The position numbers were made by a program, and so were the translations under genes. DNA of 64,000 nt. Source: Saccharibacillus sp. CPCC 101409. Lineage in GTDB: Bacteria; Bacillota; Bacilli; Paenibacillales; Paenibacillaceae. Positions within the stretch are counted from its first letter, which is position 1. Every line of letters starts with the position of its first letter. Under the pieces are notes generated by a model. That model worked only from the letters and a program-made list of their open reading frames with translations, searched no databases and was not told the DNA's origin. The stretch is from NCBI RefSeq assembly GCF_030518235.1, contig NZ_JAULSA010000002.1, forward strand, positions 682,001 to 746,000. Reading direction: 5' to 3'. Shown here one piece after another: positions 25,078-34,701 of this stretch.

Positions 25078-25908
25078 ATGACGACACCCAATACAAGCGC
25101 AGGAAGCATCCGGGAAGCGGCGGATTATATCCGTTCGCAAACGCGGCTCAAGCCGGAGATCGGCCTGATCCTCGGTTCGGGTCTGGGCATTCTGGCCGAC
25201 CTGATCCAGGACGCCGTCTCGATCCCGTACGAAGACATTCCGCATTTCCCCGTCTCCACCGTCGAAGGCCACGAAGGCGAGCTGCTGATCGGCACGATCG
25301 AAGGCCGCCCCGTGGTCATGATGAAAGGCCGCTTCCATATGTACGAAGGCTACGGTCCGGAAGTGACAGCGTTCCCGGTTCGCGTGATGAAAAATCTCGG
25401 CGTATCCGGCCTGCTCGTCACCAACGCGGCCGGCGGCGTCAACACGTCGTTCAAACCGGGCGATCTGATGCTGCTGTCGGATCATCTCAACCTGACCGGA
25501 ACCAGCCCGCTAATCGGGCCGAACGACGCCGATCTCGGCGTGCGCTTCCCGGATATGTCCGAAGCGTACAGCCGCAGGCTGCGCGCGGCGGCGAAGGAAG
25601 CGGCCGAAGGGCAGGGCTTTACGTTCCGGGAAGGCGTATACGCCGGCCTGCTCGGACCGTCTTACGAAACGCCGGCGGAAATTCGCATGCTGCGTACGCT
25701 CGGCGCGGACGCGGTCGGCATGTCCACCGTGTCGGAGACGATCGTGGCGCGCCACGCGGGTCTCGAAGTACTCGGCATTTCCTGCATTACGAACATGGCC
25801 GCCGGCATTCTCGACCAGCCGCTGTCCCACGCCGAAGTCATGGAAACGGCGGATCTCGTCAAAGAGAAATTCCTCGGGCTCGTACTGAGCATTATTCCCA
25901 AGATGTAA
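25078..25908 (+). CDS. pupG: Purine nucleoside phosphorylase
   Basis: 276 aa, trimeric PNP type. Phosphorolysis of (deoxy)guanosine and inosine to base and ribose 1-phosphate. Signatures: LGSGLGILAD (phosphate loop, about 30-39), MKGRFHMYEGY, VTNAAGGVN, GVYAGLLGPSYETPAEIRML and GMSTVSE. I choose ATG 25078 (MTTPNTS), giving the usual length; an ATG at 25054 has no ribosome binding site. Phosphopentomutase (drm), usually just upstream in Bacillus, is absent. lysA follows after 151 bp, with no spore genes between. Confidence 0.93.
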   Translation: MTTPNTSAGSIREAADYIRSQTRLKPEIGLILGSGLGILADLIQDAVSIPYEDIPHFPVSTVEGHEGELLIGTIEGRPVVMMKGRFHMYEGYGPEVTAFPVRVMKNLGVSGLLVTNAAGGVNTSFKPGDLMLLSDHLNLTGTSPLIGPNDADLGVRFPDMSEAYSRRLRAAAKEAAEGQGFTFREGVYAGLLGPSYETPAEIRMLRTLGADAVGMSTVSETIVARHAGLEVLGISCITNMAAGILDQPLSHAEVMETADLVKEKFLGLVLSIIPKM

Positions 25909-26059
25909 GCGTTGGAAACGGATAGGGAACAAAAACACAAAACAACTGCGCATTAATCCATTCAGCGCAGATTCGGGGGTCTGCTATACTGGGAACAAAT
26001 CCCGGCCGCAGGCTCCCTTTTTTCGTACGCAGGCCGGAACCCATCGGAGGAGAATCTAC

Positions 26060-27394
26060 ATGTATCTGCACGGAACCAGCAAAGTCAATGCCGCAGGGCA
26101 TTTGGAAATCGGAGGCTGCGACGTCGTCGAGCTCAAACAGACGTACGGCACTCCGCTGTATATTATGGACGAAGAACTGATCCGCCGCCGCGCCCGCGAA
26201 TACCGTCAGGCATTCGAAGCCTCGGGCCTGACGTTCCAGGTCGCTTACGCCAGCAAAGCGTTCAGCACGCTGGCGATGTGCCGCATCGCCGACGAAGAAG
26301 GACTGTCGCTCGACGTCGTATCCGACGGCGAACTGCATACCGCGCTCAAAGCCGGCTTCCCGGCGCAGCGCATCCATTTCCACGGCAACAACAAAACGCC
26401 GCAGGAAATCGAAATGGCGTTGGACGCGCAGATCGGCTGCTTCGTGGCGGACAACTTTATCGAGCTGGACATGCTGGAAGCGATCGCCGCCGAGCGCGGC
26501 GTCAAAGTCGGTATTCTGCTGCGGGTGACGCCGGGCGTCGAAGCGCACACGCACGAATATATTTCCACCGGCCAGACCGATTCGAAGTTCGGCTTCGATA
26601 TCCAGAACGGCACCGCGCTCGAAGCGGTGCAAAAAGCGTCCTCGCTGCCGCATCTGGAACTGCTCGGCGTGCATTCGCATATCGGTTCGCAGATCTTCGA
26701 AACCGACGGTTTCGAGATGGCGGTCGAGCGCGTAGCGGGCTTTGCGCGCGGCGTCCGGGAGCAGCTCGGCGTCGAATTCAAAGTGGTCAATCTGGGCGGC
26801 GGCTTCGGCATCCGCTATATCGACGGCGATACGCCGCTGGCGGTTGCCGATTACGTCAAAGCGATCACCGACGCGGTGAAGAAATTCTTCGCTGGCATGG
26901 GCTCGCAGCTGCCGCAGATCTGGGTCGAACCGGGCCGCAGCATCGTCGGCGACGCCGGCACCACGCTGTACACCGTCGGCACGAGCAAAGACATCCCGGG
27001 CGTCCGTAAATACGTCGCCGTCGACGGCGGCATGACCGACAATCCGCGCCCGGCGCTGTACGAATCCAAGTACGAAGCGATGCTGGCCAACCGCGCGGGC
27101 GATGCCAACGAAGAAACCGTTTCGATCGCCGGCAAGTGCTGCGAAAGCGGCGATATGCTGATCTGGGACGTCGAGCTGCCGAAGACCCATACAGGCGACC
27201 TGCTGGCCGTAGCCTGCACCGGCGCGTACAACTACGCGATGGCGAGCAACTACAACCGCATCCGCCGCCCGGCCGTCGTCTTCGTCAAAGACGGCGCAAG
27301 CGACCTGGTCGTCCGCCGCGAAAGCCTGGACAACCTCACGGACAACGACGTGATCCCGGCCCGCCTGGCCAAGCAGGGCGTAGAAGCGAAATAA
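26060..27394 (+). CDS. lysA: Diaminopimelate decarboxylase
   Basis: 444 aa. PLP enzyme making L-lysine from meso-diaminopimelate. PLP Lys in FQVAYASKAF (about 58), LDVVSDGEL, HGNNKTPQEI, GVHSHIGSQI, NLGGGFGI and EPGRSIVGDAG; the C-terminal CCESGDML supplies the substrate Cys. ATG after GGAGGAG. A -10 box TATACT lies about 70 bp upstream. I looked for a lysine riboswitch in the 151-bp leader and saw none. Confidence 0.95.
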   Translation: MYLHGTSKVNAAGHLEIGGCDVVELKQTYGTPLYIMDEELIRRRAREYRQAFEASGLTFQVAYASKAFSTLAMCRIADEEGLSLDVVSDGELHTALKAGFPAQRIHFHGNNKTPQEIEMALDAQIGCFVADNFIELDMLEAIAAERGVKVGILLRVTPGVEAHTHEYISTGQTDSKFGFDIQNGTALEAVQKASSLPHLELLGVHSHIGSQIFETDGFEMAVERVAGFARGVREQLGVEFKVVNLGGGFGIRYIDGDTPLAVADYVKAITDAVKKFFAGMGSQLPQIWVEPGRSIVGDAGTTLYTVGTSKDIPGVRKYVAVDGGMTDNPRPALYESKYEAMLANRAGDANEETVSIAGKCCESGDMLIWDVELPKTHTGDLLAVACTGAYNYAMASNYNRIRRPAVVFVKDGASDLVVRRESLDNLTDNDVIPARLAKQGVEAK

Positions 27395-27431
27395 ATAATC
27401 GATTAAGCTCCGCGACAAGAGCGCAGCATTT

Positions 27432-27458
27432 AAGGGACGGCTGAGCCGTCCCTTTGCT
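27432..27458 (+). terminator. Terminator of lysA
   Basis: AAGGGACGGC-TGA-GCCGTCCCTTT, perfect stem, with T-rich tail TTTGCTTT. Confidence 0.8.
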
Positions 27459-27567
27459 TTGTCCGGAACTTTCGAGTACACTGTATAAGGCGGTCTGGCG
27501 CGATGCCGGCGACCCGGCGGGCTTGACCGCATGACGAACGAACTTCAGATCAAGGGAGATGACCCTC

Positions 27568-28002
27568 ATGAAAAAAGGATATATCGAACTCGAAAACGGC
27601 GGCAACGTCGAAATCGAATTTTTGCCGGAAGAAGCGCCGAACACGGTAGCCAACTTCGAGAAGCTGGCTAATTCCGGATTCTACAACGGCCTGTCGTTCC
27701 ACCGCGTAATTCCGGGCTTCGTGGCTCAAGGCGGCTGTCCGAACGGCACCGGCACAGGCGGCCCGGGCTGGCAGATCGACTGCGAGACGTCGACCAACGT
27801 AACCAAGCACGCCAAAGGCGTTCTGTCGATGGCGCACGCGGGCAAGAACACCGGCGGCAGCCAGTTCTTTATCTGCTACGGTCCTCAGCCTCACCTGGAC
27901 GGCGTACACACCGTTTTCGGCAAAGTGACCAAAGGCATGGAACTGATCGACTCGGTCAGACCGGGCGACAAAATGAAAGAAGTCAAAGTCGTAACGGAGT
28001 AA
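27568..28002 (+). CDS. ppiB: Peptidyl-prolyl cis-trans isomerase, cyclophilin type
   Basis: 144 aa, cytoplasmic cyclophilin. Active-site [13 protein letters not shown] (about 49-61) and [13 protein letters not shown] (about 91-103) with HTVFGKV are intact. ATG at 27568 is 9 nt after AAGGGAG; the ATG at 27559 is too close. Monocistronic between two terminators. Confidence 0.95.
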   Translation: MKKGYIELENGGNVEIEFLPEEAPNTVANFEKLANSGFYNGLSFHRVIPGFVAQGGCPNGTGTGGPGWQIDCETSTNVTKHAKGVLSMAHAGKNTGGSQFFICYGPQPHLDGVHTVFGKVTKGMELIDSVRPGDKMKEVKVVTE

Positions 28003-28024
28003 TTCCTGCGGCTTTGGACGATCG

Positions 28025-28061
28025 AACAGCCTCTGCGGATTTTTTCGCAGGGGCTGTTTTT
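28025..28061 (+). terminator. Terminator of ppiB
   Basis: AACAGCCTCTGCG (28025-28037) pairs with CGCAGGGGCTGTT (28046-28058), then T-run. Confidence 0.85.
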
Positions 28062-28200
28062 CTTGCTTTTTACTATGCCGGCAGCGTAGCCTGCCGCGAA
28101 ATTAACCGTTTTCGAAGAATATGCGATATAGTAAAAGGAGCTTGATCTTTACTTGATCTTTAAGGGATTGGGCAAGTAATCGACAAAGGAGTTTGATTCG

Positions 28201-28368
28201 ATGGGACGCGTTCTCCAAATCGGCTACGCCGTTATTTTCGCGCTCGCCCTGCTGATGCTGCTGGTTCTGCCGTGGCCGAACGGGACGGCGATGTATCCGT
28301 TTCTCGTTATGGCCATCTGTGCGTGGGGCTTCTGGTCCGCCGGCAAAAAGCGCAAGCGTAAACCTTGA
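28201..28368 (+). CDS. Small 55-aa membrane protein
   Basis: Two hydrophobic segments (about 7-24, VIFALALLMLLVL, and 33-47, PFLVMAICAWGFW) followed by a basic tail GKKRKRKP, so probably two membrane spans with tails inside. ATG 9 nt after AAAGGAG. No family recognised. Sits alone between ppiB and the FMN riboswitch. Confidence 0.6.
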   Translation: MGRVLQIGYAVIFALALLMLLVLPWPNGTAMYPFLVMAICAWGFWSAGKKRKRKP

Positions 28369-28488
28369 GATGAGCATCGGGAGATGCCCGGGCGCATTTT
28401 TGCACGCGCGTTGCTTTTCTTTTTCAACCGTGCTACCATCATAACCAATACCGTACTCCGGCCACTTACCGGGTACTCAACATCATAC

Positions 28489-28646
28489 TCTTTCGGGGCG
28501 GGGTGCAATTCCCCACCGGCGGTGACGGCGTCCGATCTTGCGATCGATAAGCCGAAGTCCGTGACCCGAATCGCTTCGTTGACGAAGCGATTCGGCTGAC
28601 CCGGTGCGATTCCGGGACCGACAGTTACAGTCTGGATGGGAGAAAG
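28489..28646 (+). ncRNA. FMN riboswitch (RFN element)
   Basis: Conserved RFN segments are readable: TTTCGGGGCGGGG (28491-28503), CCCCACCGGCGGT, GCCGAAGTCCGTGACCC, TTCGGCTGACCCGGTG, and GACAGTTACAGTCTGGATGGG (given in parts) ending in AGAAAG. It precedes a terminator at 28763-28801 and ribE. FMN binding should terminate transcription of the rib operon. Confidence 0.95.
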
Positions 28647-28762
28647 AGAAAAAGGAACCGTTGTATTTGTCATGCCTGCGGCCGCGAATCCATGGATTCG
28701 CCGGACGTTTGTTTGCGAACCGAATTTTCGGCAAATACGCGTATTTTCGTTTTCAATCCCAG

Positions 28763-28801
28763 GCCCCGCTTTCGGACTTTTGTCCGAGCGCGGGGCTTTT
28801 T
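28763..28801 (+). terminator. FMN-controlled terminator of the rib leader
   Basis: GCCCCGC (28763-28769) pairs with GCGGGGC (28790-28796), with inner TCGGAC/GTCCGA, followed by TTTTT. Confidence 0.85.
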
Positions 28802-28922
28802 GCGTGCGGCTGTAGCCGGCATGTACCGAAGCAGAGAATACCGGGACGGTAGAAGCATGCGGCCGTATCGGAATGATTCGGCCGTTTTATACACAACCAA
28901 TCATAGAAAGGAGAACAAGCCT

Positions 28923-29588
28923 ATGTTTACCGGTCTGATCGAGGAAATAGGCAGTCTGCGGCGCGCCGAGCGGCGCGGGGAAGCGATGGTGCTGACGCTC
29001 GGCGCGAAGAAAGTGCTGGAAAACGTCGCGATCGGCGACAGTATCGCGGTTAACGGCGTCTGCCTGACGGTAACGAGCTTCGAACGCGATTCTTTTACCG
29101 TCGACGTGATGCCGCAAACGTACCGCAGCAGCAATCTGAGCGGTCTCGGCAGCGGAAGTCCTGTCAATCTGGAACGGGCGCTGGCGGCAAACGGAAGGTT
29201 CGGCGGCCATATCGTGCAGGGACACGCGGACGGAACCGCTTCGATCGTATCGGTCGAGCGCGACCAGAACGCGGTGGTCTTTACGTTCGAAGCGGACGAC
29301 CCGCATATGATGCGGTACGTGATCGGCAAAGGTTCGATCGCCGTCGACGGCGTCAGCCTGACGGTGACGCATGCGGGGAACGGAGTGTTCGGCGTATCGA
29401 TTATTCCGCACACGCTGGACCGGACGGCGCTGAAGCACAAAAAGGCGGGCGGTTCGGTCAATATCGAATGCGATATCCTGGGCAAATACGTGGAGCACCT
29501 GCTCGGCTTCGACAAACGGGACGCGGCGCAGGCCAAAACGTTCTCGGCGATCGACGAAAGCTTTTTGTCGCGGCACGGGTTTGCCTGA
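28923..29588 (+). CDS. ribE: Riboflavin synthase, alpha chain
   Basis: 221 aa. Dismutates two lumazines to riboflavin. Two lumazine-binding repeats: [10 protein letters not shown] with [12 protein letters not shown], and [11 protein letters not shown] with [15 protein letters not shown] after GAAAGGAG. First gene behind the FMN riboswitch; ribD (deaminase/reductase), normally first in this operon, is missing. Confidence 0.95.
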   Translation: MFTGLIEEIGSLRRAERRGEAMVLTLGAKKVLENVAIGDSIAVNGVCLTVTSFERDSFTVDVMPQTYRSSNLSGLGSGSPVNLERALAANGRFGGHIVQGHADGTASIVSVERDQNAVVFTFEADDPHMMRYVIGKGSIAVDGVSLTVTHAGNGVFGVSIIPHTLDRTALKHKKAGGSVNIECDILGKYVEHLLGFDKRDAAQAKTFSAIDESFLSRHGFA

Positions 29589-29628
29589 ACGGATGCAAGC
29601 GACAAGCCTAACGAAAAGAGGGGAAGAA

Positions 29629-30942
29629 ATGGACGAGCGATTTGCGTTCGACGAGATCGACGACGCGCTGGCGGAACTCAAAGCCGGCAAGATCGTGCTG
29701 GTCGTCGACGACGAAGACCGGGAAAACGAAGGGGATTTCGTGGCGCTGGCCGACCGGATAACGCCGGAAGTCCTCAATTTTATGATTACGCAGGGGCGCG
29801 GACTCGTCTGCCTGCCCATCACGAAGCAGCGCGCCGAGGCGCTTGAGCTGGAACCGATGACGGCGCGCAACACCGATTTTCACGGCACGGCGTTTACGGT
29901 TTCCGTCGACCACGTTTCGACGACGACCGGAATCTCCGCGCACGAGCGTGCGGCAACGGCCGGAGCGATCGTCGACCGCGACGCGACGGCGGATCATTTT
30001 CGGCGGCCGGGGCATATGTTTCCGCTGATCGCCAAAGACGGCGGCGTGCTGCGGCGCGCGGGACATACCGAAGCGGCGGTCGATCTGGCCCGCCTGAGCG
30101 GGGCCGAGCCGGCCGGCGTGATCTGCGAGGTTATCAAGGAGGACGGTACGATGGCGCGCCTGCCGGATCTGATCGAGCTGGCGAAGAAATGGAACCTGAA
30201 GCTGATCAGCATCAAGGATCTGATCCAGTACCGCAGCGAGCGCGAGCAGCTGGTCCGGCGCGAAGTCGAAGTGCGTCTGCCGACGGATTTCGGCGAATTT
30301 CGGGCTGTCGCCTACAGCAACAAAGTCGACGACAAAGAACATGTGGCGCTGGTCAAAGGCGAGATCGACCCGGAAAAGCCGGTACTGGTGCGCGTGCACT
30401 CCGAGTGCCTGACCGGCGACGTGTTCCATTCGCACCGCTGCGACTGCGGACCGCAGCTCGACGCGGCGCTGCGGCAGATCGAAGCGGAAGGCGCCGGCGT
30501 ACTGCTGTATATGCGCCAGGAAGGCCGCGGAATCGGCTTGATCAACAAGCTCAAAGCGTATCGGCTGCAGGAGCAGGGCATGGACACGGTGGACGCGAAT
30601 CTTGCGCTCGGCTTCGCGGCCGATCTGCGCGAGTACGGCATCGGCGCGCAGATCCTGAGCGATCTGGGCGTACGGCAAATCCGCCTCTTGACCAACAATC
30701 CGCGCAAGATCAAAGGCTTGCAGGGACACGGTCTCGGCATCGTGGAACGCGTGCCGATCCAGATGCCGGAAAGCGACGACAATTCCGGTTATCTCCATAC
30801 GAAGCAGAGCAAGCTCGGCCATCTGCTGGATTTCGGCGGCGCAGGCCAAGAGGCGGCGCAAAGCAAGGCGGAAGACAGCGGGCTCGACCCGCTGGAGCAG
30901 AACGAAGCGCCGGCCGTGCCGGAGGATAACACCCGGCTGTAA
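29629..30942 (+). CDS. ribBA: Bifunctional DHBP synthase / GTP cyclohydrolase II
   Basis: 437 aa. N-terminal RibB domain (about 1-205) with [12 protein letters not shown] and the substrate loop; C-terminal RibA domain with [18 protein letters not shown] (Zn Cys, three) and RQEGRGIGL. Makes both pathway entry products: dihydroxybutanone phosphate and the pyrimidine precursor. ATG after AAAAGAGGGG. An acidic tail of about 35 residues (from AGQEAAQSK) is less conserved. Confidence 0.95.
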   Translation: MDERFAFDEIDDALAELKAGKIVLVVDDEDRENEGDFVALADRITPEVLNFMITQGRGLVCLPITKQRAEALELEPMTARNTDFHGTAFTVSVDHVSTTTGISAHERAATAGAIVDRDATADHFRRPGHMFPLIAKDGGVLRRAGHTEAAVDLARLSGAEPAGVICEVIKEDGTMARLPDLIELAKKWNLKLISIKDLIQYRSEREQLVRREVEVRLPTDFGEFRAVAYSNKVDDKEHVALVKGEIDPEKPVLVRVHSECLTGDVFHSHRCDCGPQLDAALRQIEAEGAGVLLYMRQEGRGIGLINKLKAYRLQEQGMDTVDANLALGFAADLREYGIGAQILSDLGVRQIRLLTNNPRKIKGLQGHGLGIVERVPIQMPESDDNSGYLHTKQSKLGHLLDFGGAGQEAAQSKAEDSGLDPLEQNEAPAVPEDNTRL

Positions 30943-31037
30943 GTACGATTCCGCTTTTATAAATGAAGAAATTTGCAAAACGCATTCTACAAACCGGTCA
31001 ATCTGGTATACAATAGACAAAGGATGGTTGATGACAA

Positions 31038-31508
31038 ATGGCAAATGTATTCGAAGGACACTTGGTATCGCAGGGATATAAGTTCGGGATCGTGGTCGGC
31101 AGATTCAACGAGTTTATCACGTCGAAGCTGCTGTCGGGCGCGCTGGACGCGCTGAAGCGCCACGGCGCCGAAGACGACGACGTGGACGTAGCCTGGGTTC
31201 CGGGCGCGTTCGAGATTCCGCTGATCGCGCAGAAGATGGCCGAAAGCGGCAAGTACGACGCCGTGATTACGCTGGGCACGGTGATTCGCGGTTCGACGAC
31301 CCATTACGATTATGTTTGCAACGAAGTGGCGAAGGGCGTATCCGCGATCAATTTGAAAACGGGCGTTCCGACGATCTTCGGCCTCGTCACCACCGAAAAT
31401 ATCGAACAGGCGATCGAGCGCGCGGGAACCAAAGCCGGCAACAAAGGCTGGGATTCGGCGCTGGCAGCGCTTGAAATGGCCAGCCTGAGCCGTCAATTCA
31501 AAGGCTGA
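31038..31508 (+). CDS. ribH: Lumazine synthase (beta chain)
   Basis: 156 aa. Condenses the pyrimidine and the butanone phosphate to lumazine; forms 60-mers in relatives. [35 protein letters not shown] (catalytic His in the family) and [14 protein letters not shown] about 13 nt after AAAGGA. Last gene of the operon; scpA follows by 31 bp. Confidence 0.95.
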   Translation: MANVFEGHLVSQGYKFGIVVGRFNEFITSKLLSGALDALKRHGAEDDDVDVAWVPGAFEIPLIAQKMAESGKYDAVITLGTVIRGSTTHYDYVCNEVAKGVSAINLKTGVPTIFGLVTTENIEQAIERAGTKAGNKGWDSALAALEMASLSRQFKG

Positions 31509-31539
31509 CCGTTCGCAATACGGGCGGAGGGGAAACGGC

Positions 31540-32331
31540 TTGACTGTACTTTACAAACTGGAAACGTTCGAAGGGCCGCTCGATCTGCTGCTGCACCTGA
31601 TCGACAAATCGGAGATCGATATTCAACAGATCCCGATCAGTACGATCACGGAGCAGTATCTGGATTACCTGCGCACCATGCAGGAGCTCGAGCTGGAAGT
31701 AACGAGCGAATTCCTCGTGATGGCGGCTACGCTGCTGTCGATCAAGAGCAAGCTGCTGCTGCCCAAACCTCCGATCCTGGATATGGACGAGTACGATTTC
31801 TACGAAGAGGAAGAAGCCGATCCGCGGGACGACCTGATTCGCAGGCTGACCGAGTATCGCAAGTATAAGAGTATCGCCGGGCTGCTGCACGAGAAAGAGC
31901 ACGAACGCGGACGCATCTATATTCGGGAACCGGACGATCTCGCCCCGTTCCTGCCCGAAGACGAAGGCAATCCGCTGGAAGGGCTGCATGTGGCCGATCT
32001 GGTGTCCGCGCTCCAGCGCGCGCTGATGCGCGCGGACCGCAAGCCCGTCGTCACCCGGATCCGACGCGACGAGATTTCCGTCAGGGACCGGATTCGGGAG
32101 CTGGAAGGAGCGCTGAGAAGCGCCGGCCCCGGCGGCAGAATTCTTTTTTCGAGTGTGCTGAACGAACGGATGTACAGACAGGAGATCGTCGTAACGTTCC
32201 TCGCCGTACTCGAACTGATGAAGATGAAGCAGGTGAGCTGCTATCAGGATCGGCTGTTCGACGACATCGTAATGGAGTGGAGAGGGGAAACGGCGTCAAA
32301 TGGATTTGCAGACGTTGAAGTCGATTATTGA
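31540..32331 (+). CDS. scpA: Segregation and condensation protein A (kleisin)
   Basis: 263 aa. Bridges Smc heads with ScpB. N-terminal YKLETFEGPLDLLLHLIDKSE and MAATLLSIKSKLLLP are typical; C-terminal winged-helix region VTFLAVLELMK. TTG start after GGAGGGG. Overlaps scpB by 32 bp. Confidence 0.93.
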   Translation: MTVLYKLETFEGPLDLLLHLIDKSEIDIQQIPISTITEQYLDYLRTMQELELEVTSEFLVMAATLLSIKSKLLLPKPPILDMDEYDFYEEEEADPRDDLIRRLTEYRKYKSIAGLLHEKEHERGRIYIREPDDLAPFLPEDEGNPLEGLHVADLVSALQRALMRADRKPVVTRIRRDEISVRDRIRELEGALRSAGPGGRILFSSVLNERMYRQEIVVTFLAVLELMKMKQVSCYQDRLFDDIVMEWRGETASNGFADVEVDY

Positions 32332-32962
32332 AGGACTCCTGTTTCTGGCGGGAGACGAAGGATTGAATGTGCGGCAGATCGCCGAGATCACGGAATGCAA
32401 GCCGGGCGAAGCGCAAAAAGCGGTCGAAAGCCTGCAGCGCGATCTGCGCAAATCGGGCCGCGGCGTGCGCGTGACCAAGCTGGCCGGCGCATACCATCTG
32501 GCGACGCTGCCCGAGCATTCGGAATATTTCGAGCGTCTGGCTTACTCGCCGTCGAGAGCGACCCTGTCGCAGGCGGCGCTGGAAACGCTGGCGATCGTGG
32601 CGTACCGCCAGCCGATTACGCGCATTGAGATCGAAGAGATCCGCGGCGTGAAGTCGGAACGGGCGATCCATACGCTGGGCAACAAGAATCTGATCGTCGA
32701 AACGGGCCGCGCCGACGCGATCGGCCGCCCGATTCTGTACGGCACGACCAAAGCCTTCCTCGATTACTTCGGGCTCGGCGGTCTGGAAGAACTGCCCGAC
32801 GCTTCGGCGTTCGAAGCGATGATCGCGTCCGAGGACGAAGAGCGGCTGCTGTTCGGCGATCCGCGGTCGTCATCGGCGGATTCTTCCGGCGAAGACGACG
32901 GCTTGGCCGCCGACGACGCGGACGCCGGTTTTCCGGAAACGGAATTCGGCGAAGAGTCGTAA
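32300..32962 (+). CDS. scpB: Segregation and condensation protein B
   Basis: 220 aa. Two winged-helix domains (IIEGLLFLAGDEG, SQAALETLAIVAYRQPITR, GRPILYGTTKAFLDYFGL). Acts as a dimer in Smc-ScpAB. C-terminal about 35 residues acidic. A weak terminator follows; dacB and spmA/B, next in spore-forming relatives, are absent, and rluB follows. Confidence 0.93.
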   Translation: MDLQTLKSIIEGLLFLAGDEGLNVRQIAEITECKPGEAQKAVESLQRDLRKSGRGVRVTKLAGAYHLATLPEHSEYFERLAYSPSRATLSQAALETLAIVAYRQPITRIEIEEIRGVKSERAIHTLGNKNLIVETGRADAIGRPILYGTTKAFLDYFGLGGLEELPDASAFEAMIASEDEERLLFGDPRSSSADSSGEDDGLAADDADAGFPETEFGEES

Positions 32963-32972
32963 CGGGCGAAGA

Positions 32973-33000
32973 CCCTTTCCTACGGGGAAGGGTTTTCTTT
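32973..33000 (+). terminator. Terminator after scpB
   Basis: CCCTTTCC and GGGGAAGGG pair around TACG with one imperfection; T-rich tail. Confidence 0.6.
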
Positions 33001-33081
33001 TGATGAAATCCGCGTTCGTATCGGACGGTTGCGCTTGTGATTTTACGTGTCTATGAGTATGATGGAAGGTGAGGTGACTGG

Positions 33082-33819
33082 ATGACTATGGAACGATTAC
33101 AGAAAATTTTGGCCCAGGCGGGTGTGGCTTCGAGACGCAAATGCGAGGAGCTCATTCTGGCGGGCAAGGTCGAGGTGAACGGCGAAGTCGTGACGACGCT
33201 GGGAACCAAAGCCGATCCCGATGCCGACGAGATTACCGTCGGCGGCCGGGCGATCAAGGCGCAGCAGAAGCTGTACCTGATGTTTAACAAACCGAAAGGC
33301 GTTATTACGAGCGCAACCGATCCGGAAGGCCGCAAGGTCGTAACCGATTATATCAAAGGAATCAAGGAACGCGTGTACCCGGTCGGCCGGCTCGACTACG
33401 ATTCGGAAGGTCTGCTGCTGCTGACCAACGACGGCGAGCTCGCCCAGAGACTGACGCACCCGAGTCACCACGTGCCGAAGACGTATCTGGCGACCGTGGA
33501 AGGCATCCCGCACGGCGATTCCCTGGAGAAACTCAGACGGGGCATTCAGCTCGACGACGGCATGACCGCGCCCGCGGAGCTCGAATATTACGATGTGGAT
33601 CAGGAGAAGAAGCAGGCGACGATCCGTATTACCATTTACGAAGGCAAGAACCGCCAGGTCCGGCGCATGTTCGATGCCATCTCGCATCCGGTCAAGCGTC
33701 TTAAACGGATCTCGATGGGCAATCTGTATTTGCAGAACCTGAAGCGCGGTCTTTACCGCCATCTGACCAAGAGCGAAGTAAACGAACTCAAACAGCTTGC
33801 GGAGAACAAGAACGAATAG
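33082..33819 (+). CDS. rluB: 23S rRNA pseudouridine(2605) synthase RluB
   Basis: 245 aa. S4 domain at N-terminus (RLQKILAQAGVASRRKCEEL), catalytic segment VGRLDYDSEGLLLLTNDGEL (Asp in GRLD), and NRQVRRMF. ATG after GGTGAGG. Modifies helix of 23S rRNA. Between scpB and resD; resABC are not in between as they are in Bacillus. Confidence 0.92.
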   Translation: MTMERLQKILAQAGVASRRKCEELILAGKVEVNGEVVTTLGTKADPDADEITVGGRAIKAQQKLYLMFNKPKGVITSATDPEGRKVVTDYIKGIKERVYPVGRLDYDSEGLLLLTNDGELAQRLTHPSHHVPKTYLATVEGIPHGDSLEKLRRGIQLDDGMTAPAELEYYDVDQEKKQATIRITIYEGKNRQVRRMFDAISHPVKRLKRISMGNLYLQNLKRGLYRHLTKSEVNELKQLAENKNE

Positions 33820-33983
33820 GGCGGGTCGTCCGGCACGTCCCAAACCGGCTTAACGGCCGAGCGAGCTGTATTGCGGATAGGATGGATCTTGATCGGTCGT
33901 GTTTGCGATGCGCCGAACCGAAGCCCCACAGAGATCCGGCCCGCGATCCGGCGGCATATCGTAGAGGAAAGGGTTGTTGCAGC

Positions 33984-34700
33984 GTGGCTGATCAAAAAGA
34001 GCGAATTCTCGTAGTGGACGACGAGGAAAGAATCCGGCGTCTGCTCCGTATGTATCTGGAAAAAGAAGGCTATGAAATCGAAGAAGCCGAGGACGGGGAA
34101 ACCGCTCTGCAAAAAGCGACGGAAGGCGATTACACGCTTGTGATCCTCGACGTGATGCTGCCCGGTATCGACGGCGTCGAAGTGTGCGCGCGGCTGCGGC
34201 AGGTCAAGTCGACTCCCGTGCTGATGCTGACCGCCAAAGGCGAAGAAGTGAACCGGGTGCAGGGGTTCGAAGTGGGCGCGGACGATTACGTCGTCAAACC
34301 GTTCAGCCCGCGCGAGGTCATTTATCGGGTCAAAGCGATTCTGCGCCGTTCTTCGGCGACCGCTTATCTGACCAAAGAAAGCGGCACGAGCAACAATATC
34401 GTATTCCCGCACCTGACGATCGAACACGACGCGCACCGGGTGCTGGCGGGCGGACACGAAGTGAGCCTGACGCCGAAGGAGTACGAGCTGCTGCACTATC
34501 TGGCGGTATCGCCGGATAAAGTGTTTTCGCGCGAGGAACTGCTCAAAGACGTGTGGAACTACGAGTTCTTCGGCGATCTGCGCACGGTGGATACCCATGT
34601 CAAACGGCTGCGCGAGAAGCTGAACAAAGTATCGCCCGATTCGGCGTCCATGATTACGACCGTATGGGGCGTCGGCTACAAGCTCGAGGTTCCGAAGTAA
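33984..34700 (+). CDS. resD: Redox-responsive response regulator ResD
   Basis: 238 aa, OmpR type. Receiver with phosphoacceptor D56 and K105 (VVKPFSPRE), then a winged-helix output domain. GTG start 10 nt after AGAGGAAAGGG; the longer frame to 33882 has none. Controls respiration genes under low oxygen in Bacillus. Kinase gene follows by 1 bp. Confidence 0.88.
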   Translation: MADQKERILVVDDEERIRRLLRMYLEKEGYEIEEAEDGETALQKATEGDYTLVILDVMLPGIDGVEVCARLRQVKSTPVLMLTAKGEEVNRVQGFEVGADDYVVKPFSPREVIYRVKAILRRSSATAYLTKESGTSNNIVFPHLTIEHDAHRVLAGGHEVSLTPKEYELLHYLAVSPDKVFSREELLKDVWNYEFFGDLRTVDTHVKRLREKLNKVSPDSASMITTVWGVGYKLEVPK

Positions 34701-34701
34701 A

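Noticed and set aside
25909..26059. Lysine riboswitch before lysA
   Set aside because: The leader is too short and shows none of the conserved L-box segments.
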